64,000 nucleotides of DNA from Myrmaecium sp. VS I D KN 1. Lineage: Eukaryota > Ascomycota > Dothideomycetes > Valsariales > Valsariaceae. The position numbers and the translations under genes are program-made. Location of the stretch: NCBI GenBank assembly GCA_019775845.1, contig JADQAV010000002.1:2046001-2110000 (forward strand). The letters are read 5' to 3'. The notes below the pieces were generated by a model, which searched no databases, was not told where the DNA came from, and was given only the letters and a program-made list of their open reading frames with translations. Of the stretch, positions 36,156 to 46,329 are shown in pieces (position 1 is the first letter of the stretch; the number at the start of each line of letters is the position of its first letter).

Positions 36156-38459
36156 TTAACAAATTCGGTGATGCGGAGGTCTCCAAGGCACTCCCAATAC
36201 CTCAAAGATCCTCCTCTCATCCCGGCCCTCAACCAGCTCCCCCTCGGTCAACTTCTCCCGGCCTTTGCCGCGCATGACCTCCTTATACAGCCCCCTCTGA
36301 TTTAACCGCATGCCCTTCTTGCTAGCCAACAACCGCATGCTCCGATTGAAGACATCGTTGCCGGTGAAGTAGATGAGCGCGGCACCCATCTCGTTCCACG
36401 GCACGAGCAAGAGGTCGATGCGGCGCCAGACGGTCGAACCCGGAAGGGCGGACGCGCCATGCCATTTCGTGCCGTGATCTTTGCTCGTGGTGGCCAGGCC
36501 GACCTTCAGGAACCCGTCGCGCATCAGCTGCGGCACGAGGGTGTCCACCACCACGGTGCGGATGTAGGTGACGGAGACGCTGGGGTCCGGCTTCGTGATG
36601 ATGAGGTCGATGTCGCCGGAGTCCTTCGACCCGCGACGGTAGGAGCCTATGATCGTGACTTCCATGCCCGGATCAATCTTGTGCAATGCCTTCCGAACCA
36701 TCTCACCATGCTGTTCGACCTCCGCCCGGGGGATCCTCGCATTGAAGTCATCGTAGTGCTCGATACCAATCTTTTGGTTCTCGGTAAGTTTGACGTGTGC
36801 CCTGAGATCCTCGAGCGTCCGATAGCCTTGTCGAACCCACTTGGACGCGGTGGAGAAGCCGACGCCGTAGATCTTGAGGAACATCTCGAGGACCTTGTCG
36901 TTCGGCTCCATGCGCGCGTTGTCGAGGCGCCGCAGTCTGTTCGTGACGACGATCTCCTCGATCTTATCCGCGAGCCGTTCTCCGATGCCGGGAACGCGCA
37001 AGGCGTCCTCCTTCGTCATCACTTTGTAGTCGAGCTTGCGTAGAGCCGCGATGGCCTTGCGGTAAGCCAGAGTGCGCCATTGATCTTGGATAGAGTCGTA
37101 GTACTTCCCGAGTTCCTCCAGAACTTCGATCGTTCGCGCGTTGGGGTTCTCGGACTTGCTAGCACCGTCATGCTTGTGCATGCATTGAAACTTCTCTTGC
37201 CAGAGCGGCACGTCCGACGGCCTCCTGCCAAATTTCCGCTTCTTGGTTGCTGCAGCATCGACGTCGGACCCTTGGTCATCGTCATTATTGCTGTTGGCCT
37301 CACTATAGTTGTCTTCTTCTTCCAAGTCCACATGTAAAGATCCCAATGCTCTTGCCTCATCCATCACCTGCGTCAGCGCATCATTATATAGACCAGAGGT
37401 AGGACTCGTAACCATCTGGGTGGGGAGGACTTCCGTAGGGGACCCCGCCTCGAAACTATTCACTTGAGCGACTTGCTCGCCGCTGCTCTCCCCGCTGCGC
37501 GATGGCGTATCTGGCACCCGTGACACGGCACTTCCCTTTGGCCTCGGCTCTTTGATGACCATGGTCCCCTGACGGACGAGCTGCAAAGCGGGAGCTGGTC
37601 GGATCGGTTCTGGCGGTGTCGGAACGACGTCTGGCGCTTTCTCCACCCCGTCGACGACCGGCGCTTTCCATCCCTTGACCTCGTACCGCCTCTGCCTCGG
37701 GTTAAGCAAAGTCTGGTAGCTGATGCAGTCGGGACAGTAGTTCTCATTGACCAGCACCACACCCTCCGGCAGCGCGGGCATCTTCAGGTACTTCAGCAGA
37801 TCATCGTACGTCAAATCCTTATCGACGATGACGTGCGTGATGACGCCCTCCATCCACTCCCTGAGCCAGACCGCGCCATACTCGATCGCCTTGTGGATCT
37901 TGAACCGACGGGCGCCGCTGGTGTCGTCGTTGGGGAAGAAGTAGAAGACTAGGTCCTTGAAGACTTGACGGGACTCCGGCACGACTCTGATCGCGCTCTC
38001 CCGTTTCCGCTTGCCGAGGGCGCGCGGAATGGCGCCGAAGGAGCGGATGATAACTTCCCTCGTGACCGACGTCGGTTTTCCTGGGTCCGTTTCGCTGTGT
38101 AGCAGTCGGGGTTGGTGTATCTCTCCAGTTCCGCCTTGTGCTTTGGAGGAGGAGGGAATGGGAGTCTCCTTCACCACCACAACGTCTTGCCCTTGTCGCA
38201 TATGCCCATCCCCCGTTTCCGGCGCAGAGATGGACCGCGGGAGACTGGGGGTCGCCAGCACATCCGTCCTCACACCGAGCCGTCGGTCCATCGACGTCGA
38301 CTTTGCTGACCTTCGTCTGCTAGACGAAATCAGCGCATTAGCTTTCTTAAAGAACTCGATCGACTCGTTCCGTCCCTCGTCAACCGAATAATCATCCCTT
38401 CCGTCGACCGCGCAAAGTGTTTCCCAGAACTGCTCTTTTTCTTCGCACGGCAGATTCAT
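36156..38459 (-). CDS. pol4: Family X DNA polymerase (Pol4 / Pol lambda-like)
   Basis: Gap-filling polymerase of base-excision repair and non-homologous end joining in the nucleus. Intronless, 767 residues, starting at the only suitable ATG (38459). A BRCT domain spans about 165-245, followed by a disordered acidic linker with the basic KKRKFGRR near 406. The 8-kDa lyase-type domain is at about 425-505 with the helix-hairpin-helix VPGIGERLADKIEEIV. The palm carries GSYRRGSKDSGDIDL, with catalytic Asp 616 and 618 and the third Asp 682 in RRIDLLLVP. YFTG near 697 is the sugar-selecting YF motif, and the C-terminus is the family's PWRPPxxRxC. All key residues are present, so it should be active. 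It lies head-to-tail with its minus-strand neighbours and is closest to fungal Pol4; vertebrate lambda, mu and TdT are relatives. Confidence 0.95.
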   Translation of the reverse strand: MNLPCEEKEQFWETLCAVDGRDDYSVDEGRNESIEFFKKANALISSSRRRSAKSTSMDRRLGVRTDVLATPSLPRSISAPETGDGHMRQGQDVVVVKETPIPSSSKAQGGTGEIHQPRLLHSETDPGKPTSVTREVIIRSFGAIPRALGKRKRESAIRVVPESRQVFKDLVFYFFPNDDTSGARRFKIHKAIEYGAVWLREWMEGVITHVIVDKDLTYDDLLKYLKMPALPEGVVLVNENYCPDCISYQTLLNPRQRRYEVKGWKAPVVDGVEKAPDVVPTPPEPIRPAPALQLVRQGTMVIKEPRPKGSAVSRVPDTPSRSGESSGEQVAQVNSFEAGSPTEVLPTQMVTSPTSGLYNDALTQVMDEARALGSLHVDLEEEDNYSEANSNNDDDQGSDVDAAATKKRKFGRRPSDVPLWQEKFQCMHKHDGASKSENPNARTIEVLEELGKYYDSIQDQWRTLAYRKAIAALRKLDYKVMTKEDALRVPGIGERLADKIEEIVVTNRLRRLDNARMEPNDKVLEMFLKIYGVGFSTASKWVRQGYRTLEDLRAHVKLTENQKIGIEHYDDFNARIPRAEVEQHGEMVRKALHKIDPGMEVTIIGSYRRGSKDSGDIDLIITKPDPSVSVTYIRTVVVDTLVPQLMRDGFLKVGLATTSKDHGTKWHGASALPGSTVWRRIDLLLVPWNEMGAALIYFTGNDVFNRSMRLLASKKGMRLNQRGLYKEVMRGKGREKLTEGELVEGRDERRIFEVLGVPWRPPHHRIC

Positions 38460-39486
38460 CTTGGTGGATGGTTGAACGAAGCAGCGGTTGCGGCATGGAG
38501 ACGGGAACGGGAAGGAGAGACGAGCAGCGGAGCGTAAATATATATATATATATATTACCCTCCTCGTGCAATCCCGCGGCGGTGAAGCGATTCAATAGAT
38601 ATGCTGATGACATGTGACAGCAATAAGCCAATTTCCGGGTGTCTCAGGCTCCAGTCTGTGAAAGAGGAGACCCATGGACCCCGTTAATGGTTAAACATAC
38701 GCGCTAATTCCGAAACGGGAAATACTTATATCCATATTTATAGACCCTGGCCAGGCTGCAACATCGGAAGCAATAAACTATTGTATGCATCGTTGCACTG
38801 GGGAGGGAGGAACGTATAAACCGGCGAAGGCTTCTGCAGCAATTCAGGGCATGTGGGAATGCATAACCGCTCGTCGGGGCATCCGATGATGAGCAGTCAG
38901 AGCCAGTCTGGTTCCTTTTTATGAGGCATGGTGGATCGACTGTACGCTGTCCCAGCAAACGGGCCAACAGTCGTTCGTGCTACAGAGGGGAACAGGTGCG
39001 AGGTTCAACAAAGCAAGCTTGATAAACTACGTGAAGACGTGAACTGATTAGCGAGGTTTGTCCTATTTACACTCCGATAGAATCTACTGGGGTGAAAGGA
39101 AAACGGATCCTGATAAACCACTATGAAGCCTAGTAGGAGAGAGGACTGATCCGTGACCGGGCTTTCCACCGTAAAACCCCCTCAAGTCATCGATATTCAT
39201 CCGAATGAGGTGAGAGAAAGCTAGGAAGGCTGAAGCAACCAACTAGAGATGACCCAGGAAAGAAACCCATCCTCGCCGCAAATTCGAGCAAACTTGAGGT
39301 AACCTTCCGTCATCAATTCGTACAAGTGTCGTATCATGTCTTCGTGTTCGTGATCTTGGGTCCAAACGCTCCTAGAGAAAGACAGAAAAGCTCGTAATTC
39401 ATAGGTTGGGGATCAAGAGAGGAAAGGAAAGCGTATTATCAAAGAAGGATGGAGAACTCCCTGCTCTCTCGATCCCGAACGGACTC
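38460..39486. other. Intergenic, Pol X promoter side
   Basis: About 1.0 kb between the polymerase start and the DUF3824 stop. It contains an (AT)n tract at 38538-38555, about 80 bp upstream of the polymerase ATG, which may serve as a TATA/poly(dA:dT)-like element. I see no gene. Confidence 0.6.
38538..38555. repeat. (AT)9 tract near the pol4 start
   Basis: Perfect alternating A/T run about 80 bp upstream of the pol4 ATG. Confidence 0.9.
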
Positions 39487-41250
39487 TTAGTACCGGCCCA
39501 TAGGCGGCGGTGGTACATTGCTCGCTCCATAAGGATTTGCATCCGTGTAGGTTGTCGCTCCATACGTCGCATTCGCTGGACTAGGGGGGCCTCGATTGGG
39601 ACCTGGAGGCGGCGGGCCGTACACCCCACCGTAATAGTTAGCCGGGTATGCTCCACCGGGGATTGCGAGTGCCATATTCTGCTGCTGCTGTTGGCGCTCC
39701 CTTTCGCGCCTTTCACGGGCCTTTCGTCTCCTGCGACGCTTCTCCTCCAGCTGATGGAGGATCTTCCGGTGCTCGTTCATCTCCTTCCACTCAGAGAAGG
39801 CAGATTTGATACCCAGAGCGGCGATACCCACAGCCGCAGCGTCCTGAAGCATGTTCTTCGACTTGCGCTTGCGTGCTTCTTCTTTGCTCATCTCGCCTTC
39901 AGCAACAAGCTTACGCCGTTTTTCCGAGGCGACCATGGAGGCGTAGACACCGTGAGCAGCATGAATAGTCGCCACAGTTGCAAGTCCCGCGGTGATGAGT
40001 TCCTTACCTCGCATTTTGCGCCGTTCCGTTTCTATGCCGTCTGTGTCCGTGCTCGATTCAGAACCTCCATTTTTGTCAACTGATTGCGCGACTGAAGAAG
40101 CTTTTGGGCTTGCATCATCATACCCTCCACCGCGTTCCCCGCTATGTGCCCGACCACGGCTACTTGCGCCGTCATAATCCTTAGGACGGCGGCGTTCGTA
40201 ATTGCGTCGCCGAGATGGCACTTCGTAAGAGTCTGTGCTGGAAACACTGGAAGAACGGTCGCGTCTGTTGCGAGACTTTGAGCGCACCCGGTCGTAGAGA
40301 GCCTTCCCGGCAGCGATGACGGCACCGGCACCGGCAGCGTCACGAAGACCATGAGAGCGGCTTCTGTCGTGAGACTTGGAGCGGCCTCGAGCCGAGCGAG
40401 ACCGGGAACGAGACTCGGAACGTCCTCTGGAATTGGATCGAGAGCGTGGGCCATTAGCTACACGGTTGGCAAGGAGACCACCAACGGCGGACTCCACGAT
40501 ATGACGCTTGTCCTTCTTTTCCGGGTTTTTATCGAGCAGACTGTCAATTCCAGCGGCACCGAGGGCGGCGGTAGCAACTCTTTGGCCTTTGACACCGGTC
40601 CATGGTCCGGGTTCTTTACGGCTGCGGAAAGCTTCGATGGCTCCTGCTATGACAGCAGCCTTCGCTGCCTGTTCCCACTTTGCCTTGCTGTGGCTGCGGC
40701 TGCGGCTGCGGCTCCGGGAAGAAGAGCTGTAGCGACCATGCCGAGAGCGAGAGCGACGGTCGTCGCGATGATCATCGCGGTCACGGGCGCCATGCCGGCT
40801 TTTACTGCGAGAGCCAGCAACAGCACCGACCACACCTCCTAAGCCCAGGTCCTCCACGATATCCTTCGCTTGATCGACAAAGGACTTGCGGCGTTCCCGG
40901 CGTTGGGGTCGCTCATACTCGTCAGAATAATAACCGTCGTCACGATGTCTGGGGCGATGAGACCGATCTGTCCGATAGCCTCCGCCGTAACGATCGTCGT
41001 AGTCGTAGTAGTCTTCGTAATCCCGTCGGCCAACAGAACGAGCACGGTGAGAGCGGTATTCACGTCCCGGAGGGAAGTCTCTTGGGATGTCCTCAACGCT
41101 GTCTTCGCGAGGACGGTAGACGAGGTCTCGCGTAGGCAGTCCTTTACCGCGCTCGATATATGTCTCTTCACGGATGATCTCTGGGTCCCGTTCCCTGGTG
41201 CGACGTGAGGCACGGCGCCTAGGACGGTCATCATAGTCGTAGTCGGACAT
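39487..41250 (-). CDS. DUF3824 domain protein, Arg/Ser/Tyr-rich
   Basis: Single-exon gene of 587 residues starting MSDYDYDDRPRRR. The first quarter is rich in Arg, Asp and Tyr with repeated RDYEDYYDYDD-like motifs. An RS-dipeptide region follows (SRSRSRSRS, SRSNSRGRSESRSRS), alternating with small Ala/Gly-rich segments such as AAKAAVIAGAIEAFRSRKEPG and AGAGAVIAAGKALYDRVRSKSR. These repeated units are the hallmark of the fungal DUF3824 family. A charged coiled-coil-like stretch (LEEKRRRRRKARERRERERQQQQQ) precedes a Gly/Pro/Tyr-rich tail. The function of the family is not established; the composition suggests a largely disordered, possibly membrane- or RNA-associated protein. No signal peptide is visible. 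Confidence 0.9.
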   Translation of the reverse strand: MSDYDYDDRPRRRASRRTRERDPEIIREETYIERGKGLPTRDLVYRPREDSVEDIPRDFPPGREYRSHRARSVGRRDYEDYYDYDDRYGGGYRTDRSHRPRHRDDGYYSDEYERPQRRERRKSFVDQAKDIVEDLGLGGVVGAVAGSRSKSRHGARDRDDHRDDRRSRSRHGRYSSSSRSRSRSRSHSKAKWEQAAKAAVIAGAIEAFRSRKEPGPWTGVKGQRVATAALGAAGIDSLLDKNPEKKDKRHIVESAVGGLLANRVANGPRSRSNSRGRSESRSRSRSARGRSKSHDRSRSHGLRDAAGAGAVIAAGKALYDRVRSKSRNRRDRSSSVSSTDSYEVPSRRRNYERRRPKDYDGASSRGRAHSGERGGGYDDASPKASSVAQSVDKNGGSESSTDTDGIETERRKMRGKELITAGLATVATIHAAHGVYASMVASEKRRKLVAEGEMSKEEARKRKSKNMLQDAAAVGIAALGIKSAFSEWKEMNEHRKILHQLEEKRRRRRKARERRERERQQQQQNMALAIPGGAYPANYYGGVYGPPPPGPNRGPPSPANATYGATTYTDANPYGASNVPPPPMGRY

Positions 41251-43194
41251 GGTTCAGATGCCTTGGGTTTCTTCGCGTTTTCCAGTTCAGCAGCAACTAC
41301 GACTCTTTCGGAAGGCCAGACTTTGGAAATGGCGTCGAATCAATCTCCTGGCAAGCATTAGGGATGGAAGCTCGGTGTGGGTATGACATTAGAGTGTGTT
41401 ACCGTAGGTGCTCGGTGCTCGTATATCCCTTCACGTGGTGCGAAGGTGGGGTTGGAAAGAGCAGACGAGGTGAAGCGAAAATGAAGCAGACAAAATGTCG
41501 CGGGCAGGGGAGGTGGTCAACCGTCAGAAGGAGGTGGCCACGGTCGGGGTATTTATTCAGGCGTGCTGCCTTAGTGGCACGGCGCAGGTAGCTGGCAAGG
41601 ATTCGAGGCTGAGGGATCCGGTGAGTAAGCTGCAAGAGTAGACGGCGGCGGAAGTGTTTGGGTAAGAGCCTCTAAGGCTGGGGGCCGTGGAAAAGTCTAA
41701 GAAGTTCGGAGGAGCGACTTGGGCGTAGGCTGAAGAACGGCGGCTGTTCGTCTCGTCTTGGTGGACGGAAGGAAGATGGATGACGGCAGGAGGAGAGTGA
41801 CGGATGAGCAGAAACGAGAAGAGGGCAATAAGAGGAAGGCGGAAGCAAGGCACGTCAAGAGGTGGAAAGGCAGGCCGGCCTTGGATGGCCAGAGAAGTTC
41901 GCCGGCTGTCGGGTGACGTCGACGAGGGGGGGGGGGCAGTGGAGGAGCTGGTAAGGCAGCGTCGTCGGGCAGTGGGCAGTGGGCAGCAGCTGGCGGCTGG
42001 AGGTGGGCGGTTCGCAGCTCTCACCCCACAGGCGCAGGCACCTACCTACCTTGTACCTACGGATGCTGTCCATCTGGGACGTCAGCGGATCGAGCAAAAG
42101 CAGCAACGAGAAATCTTCCCACGGCCTGGCGGAGCGGTGAAGTTGACATCCATTCGGAGAAATATACGCTGAACCCTTAACGCTCCCCGTTCCTGGTGAA
42201 CCCTTTCCCGCCGCCGTCCCGAGCCATAAGTTTATGGTTGACAGATGGAACTTGGGACGGGGTTGCAAGAGTGACCTTAAGGTACCGGTACGAGGTCCGT
42301 TCGTGAAACCCCGCTCGCTTCCGGCCAGCCCGTGAGCCAGTCGGTACCGGTACCTACTAGCCTGATCTACGGCCGTTCAGCCTCCTCCCAGCTCCCCTCT
42401 TCGTCGAAGAAGAAAGCCATTTTTCGAAGGACTTTAATAAAGAAAAAGAAAAGAAAAGATCTATCATGCGGCTGATGTAAAGGTAGCCTGGAAGCCCACT
42501 TGCAGTCCTAAGAAAAATGCAGGTCAAGACTGCTTCAACTGACGGGCTGCTCGCTCGCCCAGCAGTGCCGTGTTGCGATGACGTCTCCGTGCATACATGG
42601 ATGCACATCAGCCCCTCCCTCTCCCTCACCTTTGGAAGGCCTGGGGCAATTCCCGCCACCGGAATATTGTGCCATCGCATCAGCATCAGCCCCAGCCCTT
42701 AACAGCCACCGGATGGTGCTGGTTGGAGATCCGACAGTGGTTGGTTTTACGGTTATGACAAGGTGTGGTTTGCATAGGCCATTGTTCGGATCTACATAAG
42801 AAGGATCTCGACGGACACCGTGCACGGCTTGCCCATACACAACGTGAAGACTTTGGATCGCCGCGAGTAATTATAGGTAAATCGGCAGAAGAAAGAAAGC
42901 GGTTGGTTGTATGTATCAGGGGGACTTCCACCGTTCCAATGCGTTGGTTCTTCCATCCCCTACGGGGCGATCCCTTTGATCAGCCTTACACGGTAGCCTC
43001 GTAGTACTCCTACTCAGGTAGCCCATAGCTGTTCACGCAGGCATACTCGACGAGCAGGACGGATGCGATAAAACTACTTTTTTCCCCTTGTGTGTGCACG
43101 ATCTAACTAACAGAACGAATCGAAGTCGCTACAACTTTGCTTGCGATCAACGCTCACTTGTAACTCGTGCACACTGTCCTTGAAAACCCCCTTT
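41251..43194. other. Intergenic 1.9 kb upstream of the DUF3824 gene
   Basis: No supportable coding region. Features are a purine-rich leader region (41.4-41.9 kb), GTAC/GGTACC palindromes including the perfect GGTACCGGTACC at 42343-42354 with an imperfect copy at 42281-42292, and short AC-rich stretches near 42.03 kb. It includes the DUF3824 promoter and the aldo-keto reductase 3' region. Confidence 0.6.
42343..42354. repeat. GGTACCGGTACC palindrome
   Basis: Perfect 12-bp palindrome. An 11-of-12 copy lies about 60 bp to the left at 42281-42292. Confidence 0.9.
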
Positions 43195-44273
43195 TTACTC
43201 GTCATCACCGAAGAAGACCTTAACAGGCAACCAGTCATCGCCGCAGACCTTGAAGCGGTCAGGAAGACTGGACAACGCCTTCATCTCATCTTCGTTGAGC
43301 TCCCAGCCATCGAGCTGGAAGTTAGAGATGATACGGCTAGGAGTGACCGACTTGGGGATGACGCTGGTGCCGCGCTGAAGACCCCATTTGAGGCTGCGGA
43401 GGTTGGCTGTTAGCTTGCGCTATGCGGACTGATCTAGTGGTTGACTTACAGGACCTGGGCGGTGGTCTTGCCCTTGGCGTCGGCGATCTTCTTCAGTGTT
43501 TGATCCTTGGCGAGGGGAGAGTCGGTGGAACCGAGGCAGGAGTATGCGGTGCAGTGGATGCCCTTCTCCTTGCAGTACTGGAGCAGCTTGGGGCTGTAAC
43601 CTGGTCAGCATGTATACGCCGGCCGCCGATTGAATCCATCTGACTTACGAGGGGTTGTTGGGGTGAAGCTCGATCTGGTTGACGGCGGGGACGATCTTGC
43701 AGGAAGGGTCGTTCAGGAGCTTCTCGAGGTTCCTGATGCCGAAGTTGGAGACACCGATGTTCTTGACGCGGCCGGAGGCGGGCAGCTTCTGCATCTCCCT
43801 CCAAGTGTCGATGAAGTTCCAGTCAGGGTAGTGCTTCTTCAGGTCGGAGGGGTCGGTGCTGGAAGGCCAGTGCTACGTTCAGTTAGCTCGATCCGTCGGA
43901 AGGATGGTTAAGAAATCTGCGTAAGAAAGAGACTCACCATGAGGTAGAGGTCAACATAGTCAACACCGAGGGACTTGAGCGAGGACTCGATGCCCTCCTC
44001 GACACGCTTGTGCCACGGGTTGTCGAGCTTGGTGGTGATCCAGATCTCCTCGCGCGGCACGCCCGAGTCCCTGATCCCCTCGCCGACCTCGTGCTCGTTT
44101 CCGTAGGCAAGAGCGGTGTCGATGTGGCGGTAGCCGTTCTGAAGGGCGACCTTGACGGCTTCGCGAACTTCGTTGGGCTTGGACTGCCACGTACCCAGAC
44201 CGACGGCGGGCATCTTGTCGCCCGTGTTGAGGGTGAAGTAGGCCTTCGTAGGCTCAAGGTTGATGGAGGCCAT
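43195..44273 (-). CDS. NADPH-dependent aldo-keto reductase
   Basis: Cytosolic (alpha/beta)8-barrel reductase of carbonyl compounds, close in pattern to fungal Gcy1/Ypr1 and glycerol dehydrogenase-type enzymes. Four exons (43938-44273, 43649-43872, 43450-43593 and 43195-43393) give 300 residues. The full catalytic tetrad is visible: Asp 52 and Tyr 57 in [10 protein letters not shown], Lys 82 in TTKLDN, and His 113, created at the exon 1/2 junction (LM|HWPS). The signature [18 protein letters not shown] and the C-terminal cofactor segment [15 protein letters not shown], typical of NADPH-preferring members, are intact. It is divergent from the Fyv6-like gene across 564 bp. The exact substrate (glyceraldehyde, dihydroxyacetone, arabinose or others) cannot be decided from the sequence. 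Confidence 0.94.
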
Positions 44274-44837
44274 TGTGTAGTGGAGATGGACTGTGGGAGG
44301 ATGTAAAGGGTATTGGAAGGGTCGATGCCGGTGAACAGTGACGGCAGAACGAGCGAGAAGAAGGAGGGAAGGTAAGGCAGGTAAACAGAGGAGAGGAGGA
44401 GGAGTAGGAGGAGGAGGAAGAGGGCGTAACGATTGATATATAAGGAGAGCAAGGTAACGACCACCTAGGTACTAGCTACTACCAAGACGCAGCCGAATGC
44501 CCCCGTGTGCCCCTCCCTCCCTTCCATTTACCCCTCCAGTGCGCCGCTGGCATGGCTGATTGTTTTGTTGGCGGGGCAAGCTTCCGGCTCCACTTCCATC
44601 CCACCTTTCCAGGTTGAAACCCACCGGATGTTTGCGCTCGGCACGGGGATTGGCAGTTGGGATGCCGCCGCTCCGCTCGCCAGGGTCGCGCGGTTCCGCG
44701 AGGGTGCCCTGATCCCGCCGGCTCGACCTTCCCGTCCGCGTAGGTCGCCTGCGTCCTCGGCGGACCTTCCCACCTCTCTCCCACCCCAACTCTCCCACCC
44801 CACTCCCTTCCACACCCACTCACATACCCGCCCGCAA
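44274..44837. promoter_or_regulatory. Divergent promoter, AKR / Fyv6-like gene
   Basis: 564 bp between divergent starts. The AKR side has a long polypurine stretch on the plus strand (about 44.34-44.43 kb), i.e. a pyrimidine tract upstream of the AKR start, common in strongly expressed fungal genes. The Fyv6 side has a CT/CA-rich run (about 44.76-44.83 kb) directly before its ATG. Confidence 0.5.
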
Positions 44838-45803
44838 ATGTCGCGATTCGTGTCCGGTGGGACGACCGAGGCTCCCCTGGAACGGGACGAGGAGTGGCGG
44901 AAGGCCCAGGAGGAGATTGAGGCCAATCACCGGCGGAAAATCGAGGAGGGCCAACAGGAGGGCGGAAAAAGTCTCTACGAAGTCCTCCAGGCCAACAAAG
45001 GTGAATACCACTCCAATGGCAGCCACAATCAAGCATATCATGGCACTCCAAGGAGCGCGCCGATGGAGATTCCACCCGTGACTAACATGTCAGATCCTTT
45101 CTGATCCCATCCAGCCGCGAAACAAGAAGCATTCGAAGAGGTGAAAAACCCCCACCACCAGCCCGCAACCACCCCCTTTCCCCGTCCCGGTGAAAATCCC
45201 ACAAGTCGGCTAACCCCCGATCCGTCTGCATCCCCTTAGGCCACCCGGCTCAAGAACCAGTTCCGCACGCTCGACGAAGACGAGGTCGAGTTCCTGGACT
45301 CGGTCCTGGAGTCCACGCGCGCGAAGGAGTCGGCCATCCGCAAGGAGACCACCGAGCAGCTGGAGCAGTTCCGGAAGCTGCAGAACGAAGCCAACAAGGC
45401 GGCGGTTGACGAGATCGACGCCGCCGGCGCCGCCGCCACCGCCGCCGCCGGCGTCGACGCGCCGGCCGAGCAGGAGACTTGGGCGGTGGGACGGAAGCGG
45501 AAGAAGGCGCCGGAGAAGCCAGGGTTTCGGGCGAAGCTGCGCAAGTCGTCGACGGCGGCTACGCCAGCGGCTACGCCAGAGGGTGACGCTAAGGAAGGAA
45601 AGCCCGAGGCTGCGGAGCAGGATCGCGGCAGGACACCAGCTGGCCCGGCGGAACAGAAGAAGGACATTGGAGGAACTCCGACGCCGAGGAGCAGTACGGA
45701 ACCGGGCACAGCATCCGCAACCCAGGTGCGGACGCCTGCGCCATCACCTCCCAAGATACCCCTGCTTGGGCTCGCCAATTACTCCTCTGATGAGGATGAC
45801 TAG
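44838..45803 (+). CDS. fyv6: Fyv6/FAM192A (NIP30) domain protein
   Basis: Three exons (44838-45000, 45115-45140 and 45240-45803) encode 250 residues; exon 2 is only 26 nt. The N-terminus MSRFVSGG, the charged helix with EEWRKAQEEIEAN, SLYEVLQANKA, FEEATRLKNQFRTL and DEDEVEFLDSVL form the Fyv6/FAM192A N-terminal domain in the expected order. In yeast Fyv6 acts in the second step of splicing at the spliceosome; human FAM192A binds the proteasome activator PSME3. The middle carries a basic GRKRKKAPEKPGFRAKLRK segment (likely nuclear signal) and an Ala/Pro-rich disordered part. The tail ends in acidic SSDEDD. Nuclear location and a splicing role are inferred by family. Confidence 0.9.
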
Positions 45804-46329
45804 AGATGGCGTCCCTTCTTTCCCTGGTTATCTCTCATTCACAAGGCGAGCAGTGTCGGCTCCACAAGGAATGTCGACTAAGAAGCCTATGTCACCACCA
45901 TCGCGAGCCGGGAATCTTTAGGCTGTGGCATACTGTTCAAAGATGCACGCGGAATTCAATGGTAGAAAAGGTTAGAAAAGGTAGCCGTCGAACAGCATGA
46001 ACGGCTTCTGGCGTGGGGAGCCTACATCCTGAAGTGGGCTTAAGAATGCTCGCTGAATCTGCTCCTCATCTTTCAACGGCTCATTAGCGATCTTAAGATG
46101 GGTCGCGTCTGTACAGTAGGAATGATTGCTACAATTGGTACTTGTCATCACGGTAGCGTTGTGCTATAACTCGGCATGTGCACATGATACAGATAACTTT
46201 CTGGTCTCGCAGATCAGTCACGCTTCCGCCGAAACGTTCGCACGCGTCGCTCTGGCGATCTCCCAACCTACTCGGACCTTCTCTGGCATGGCCAAACGGA
46301 TGCCAAACTTTTCGGACCTCCACCCCTAC
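45804..46329. other. Intergenic between convergent genes
   Basis: 526 bp holding the 3' ends of the Fyv6-like gene and the mitochondrial protein gene. I see no gene or notable repeat. Confidence 0.6.
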
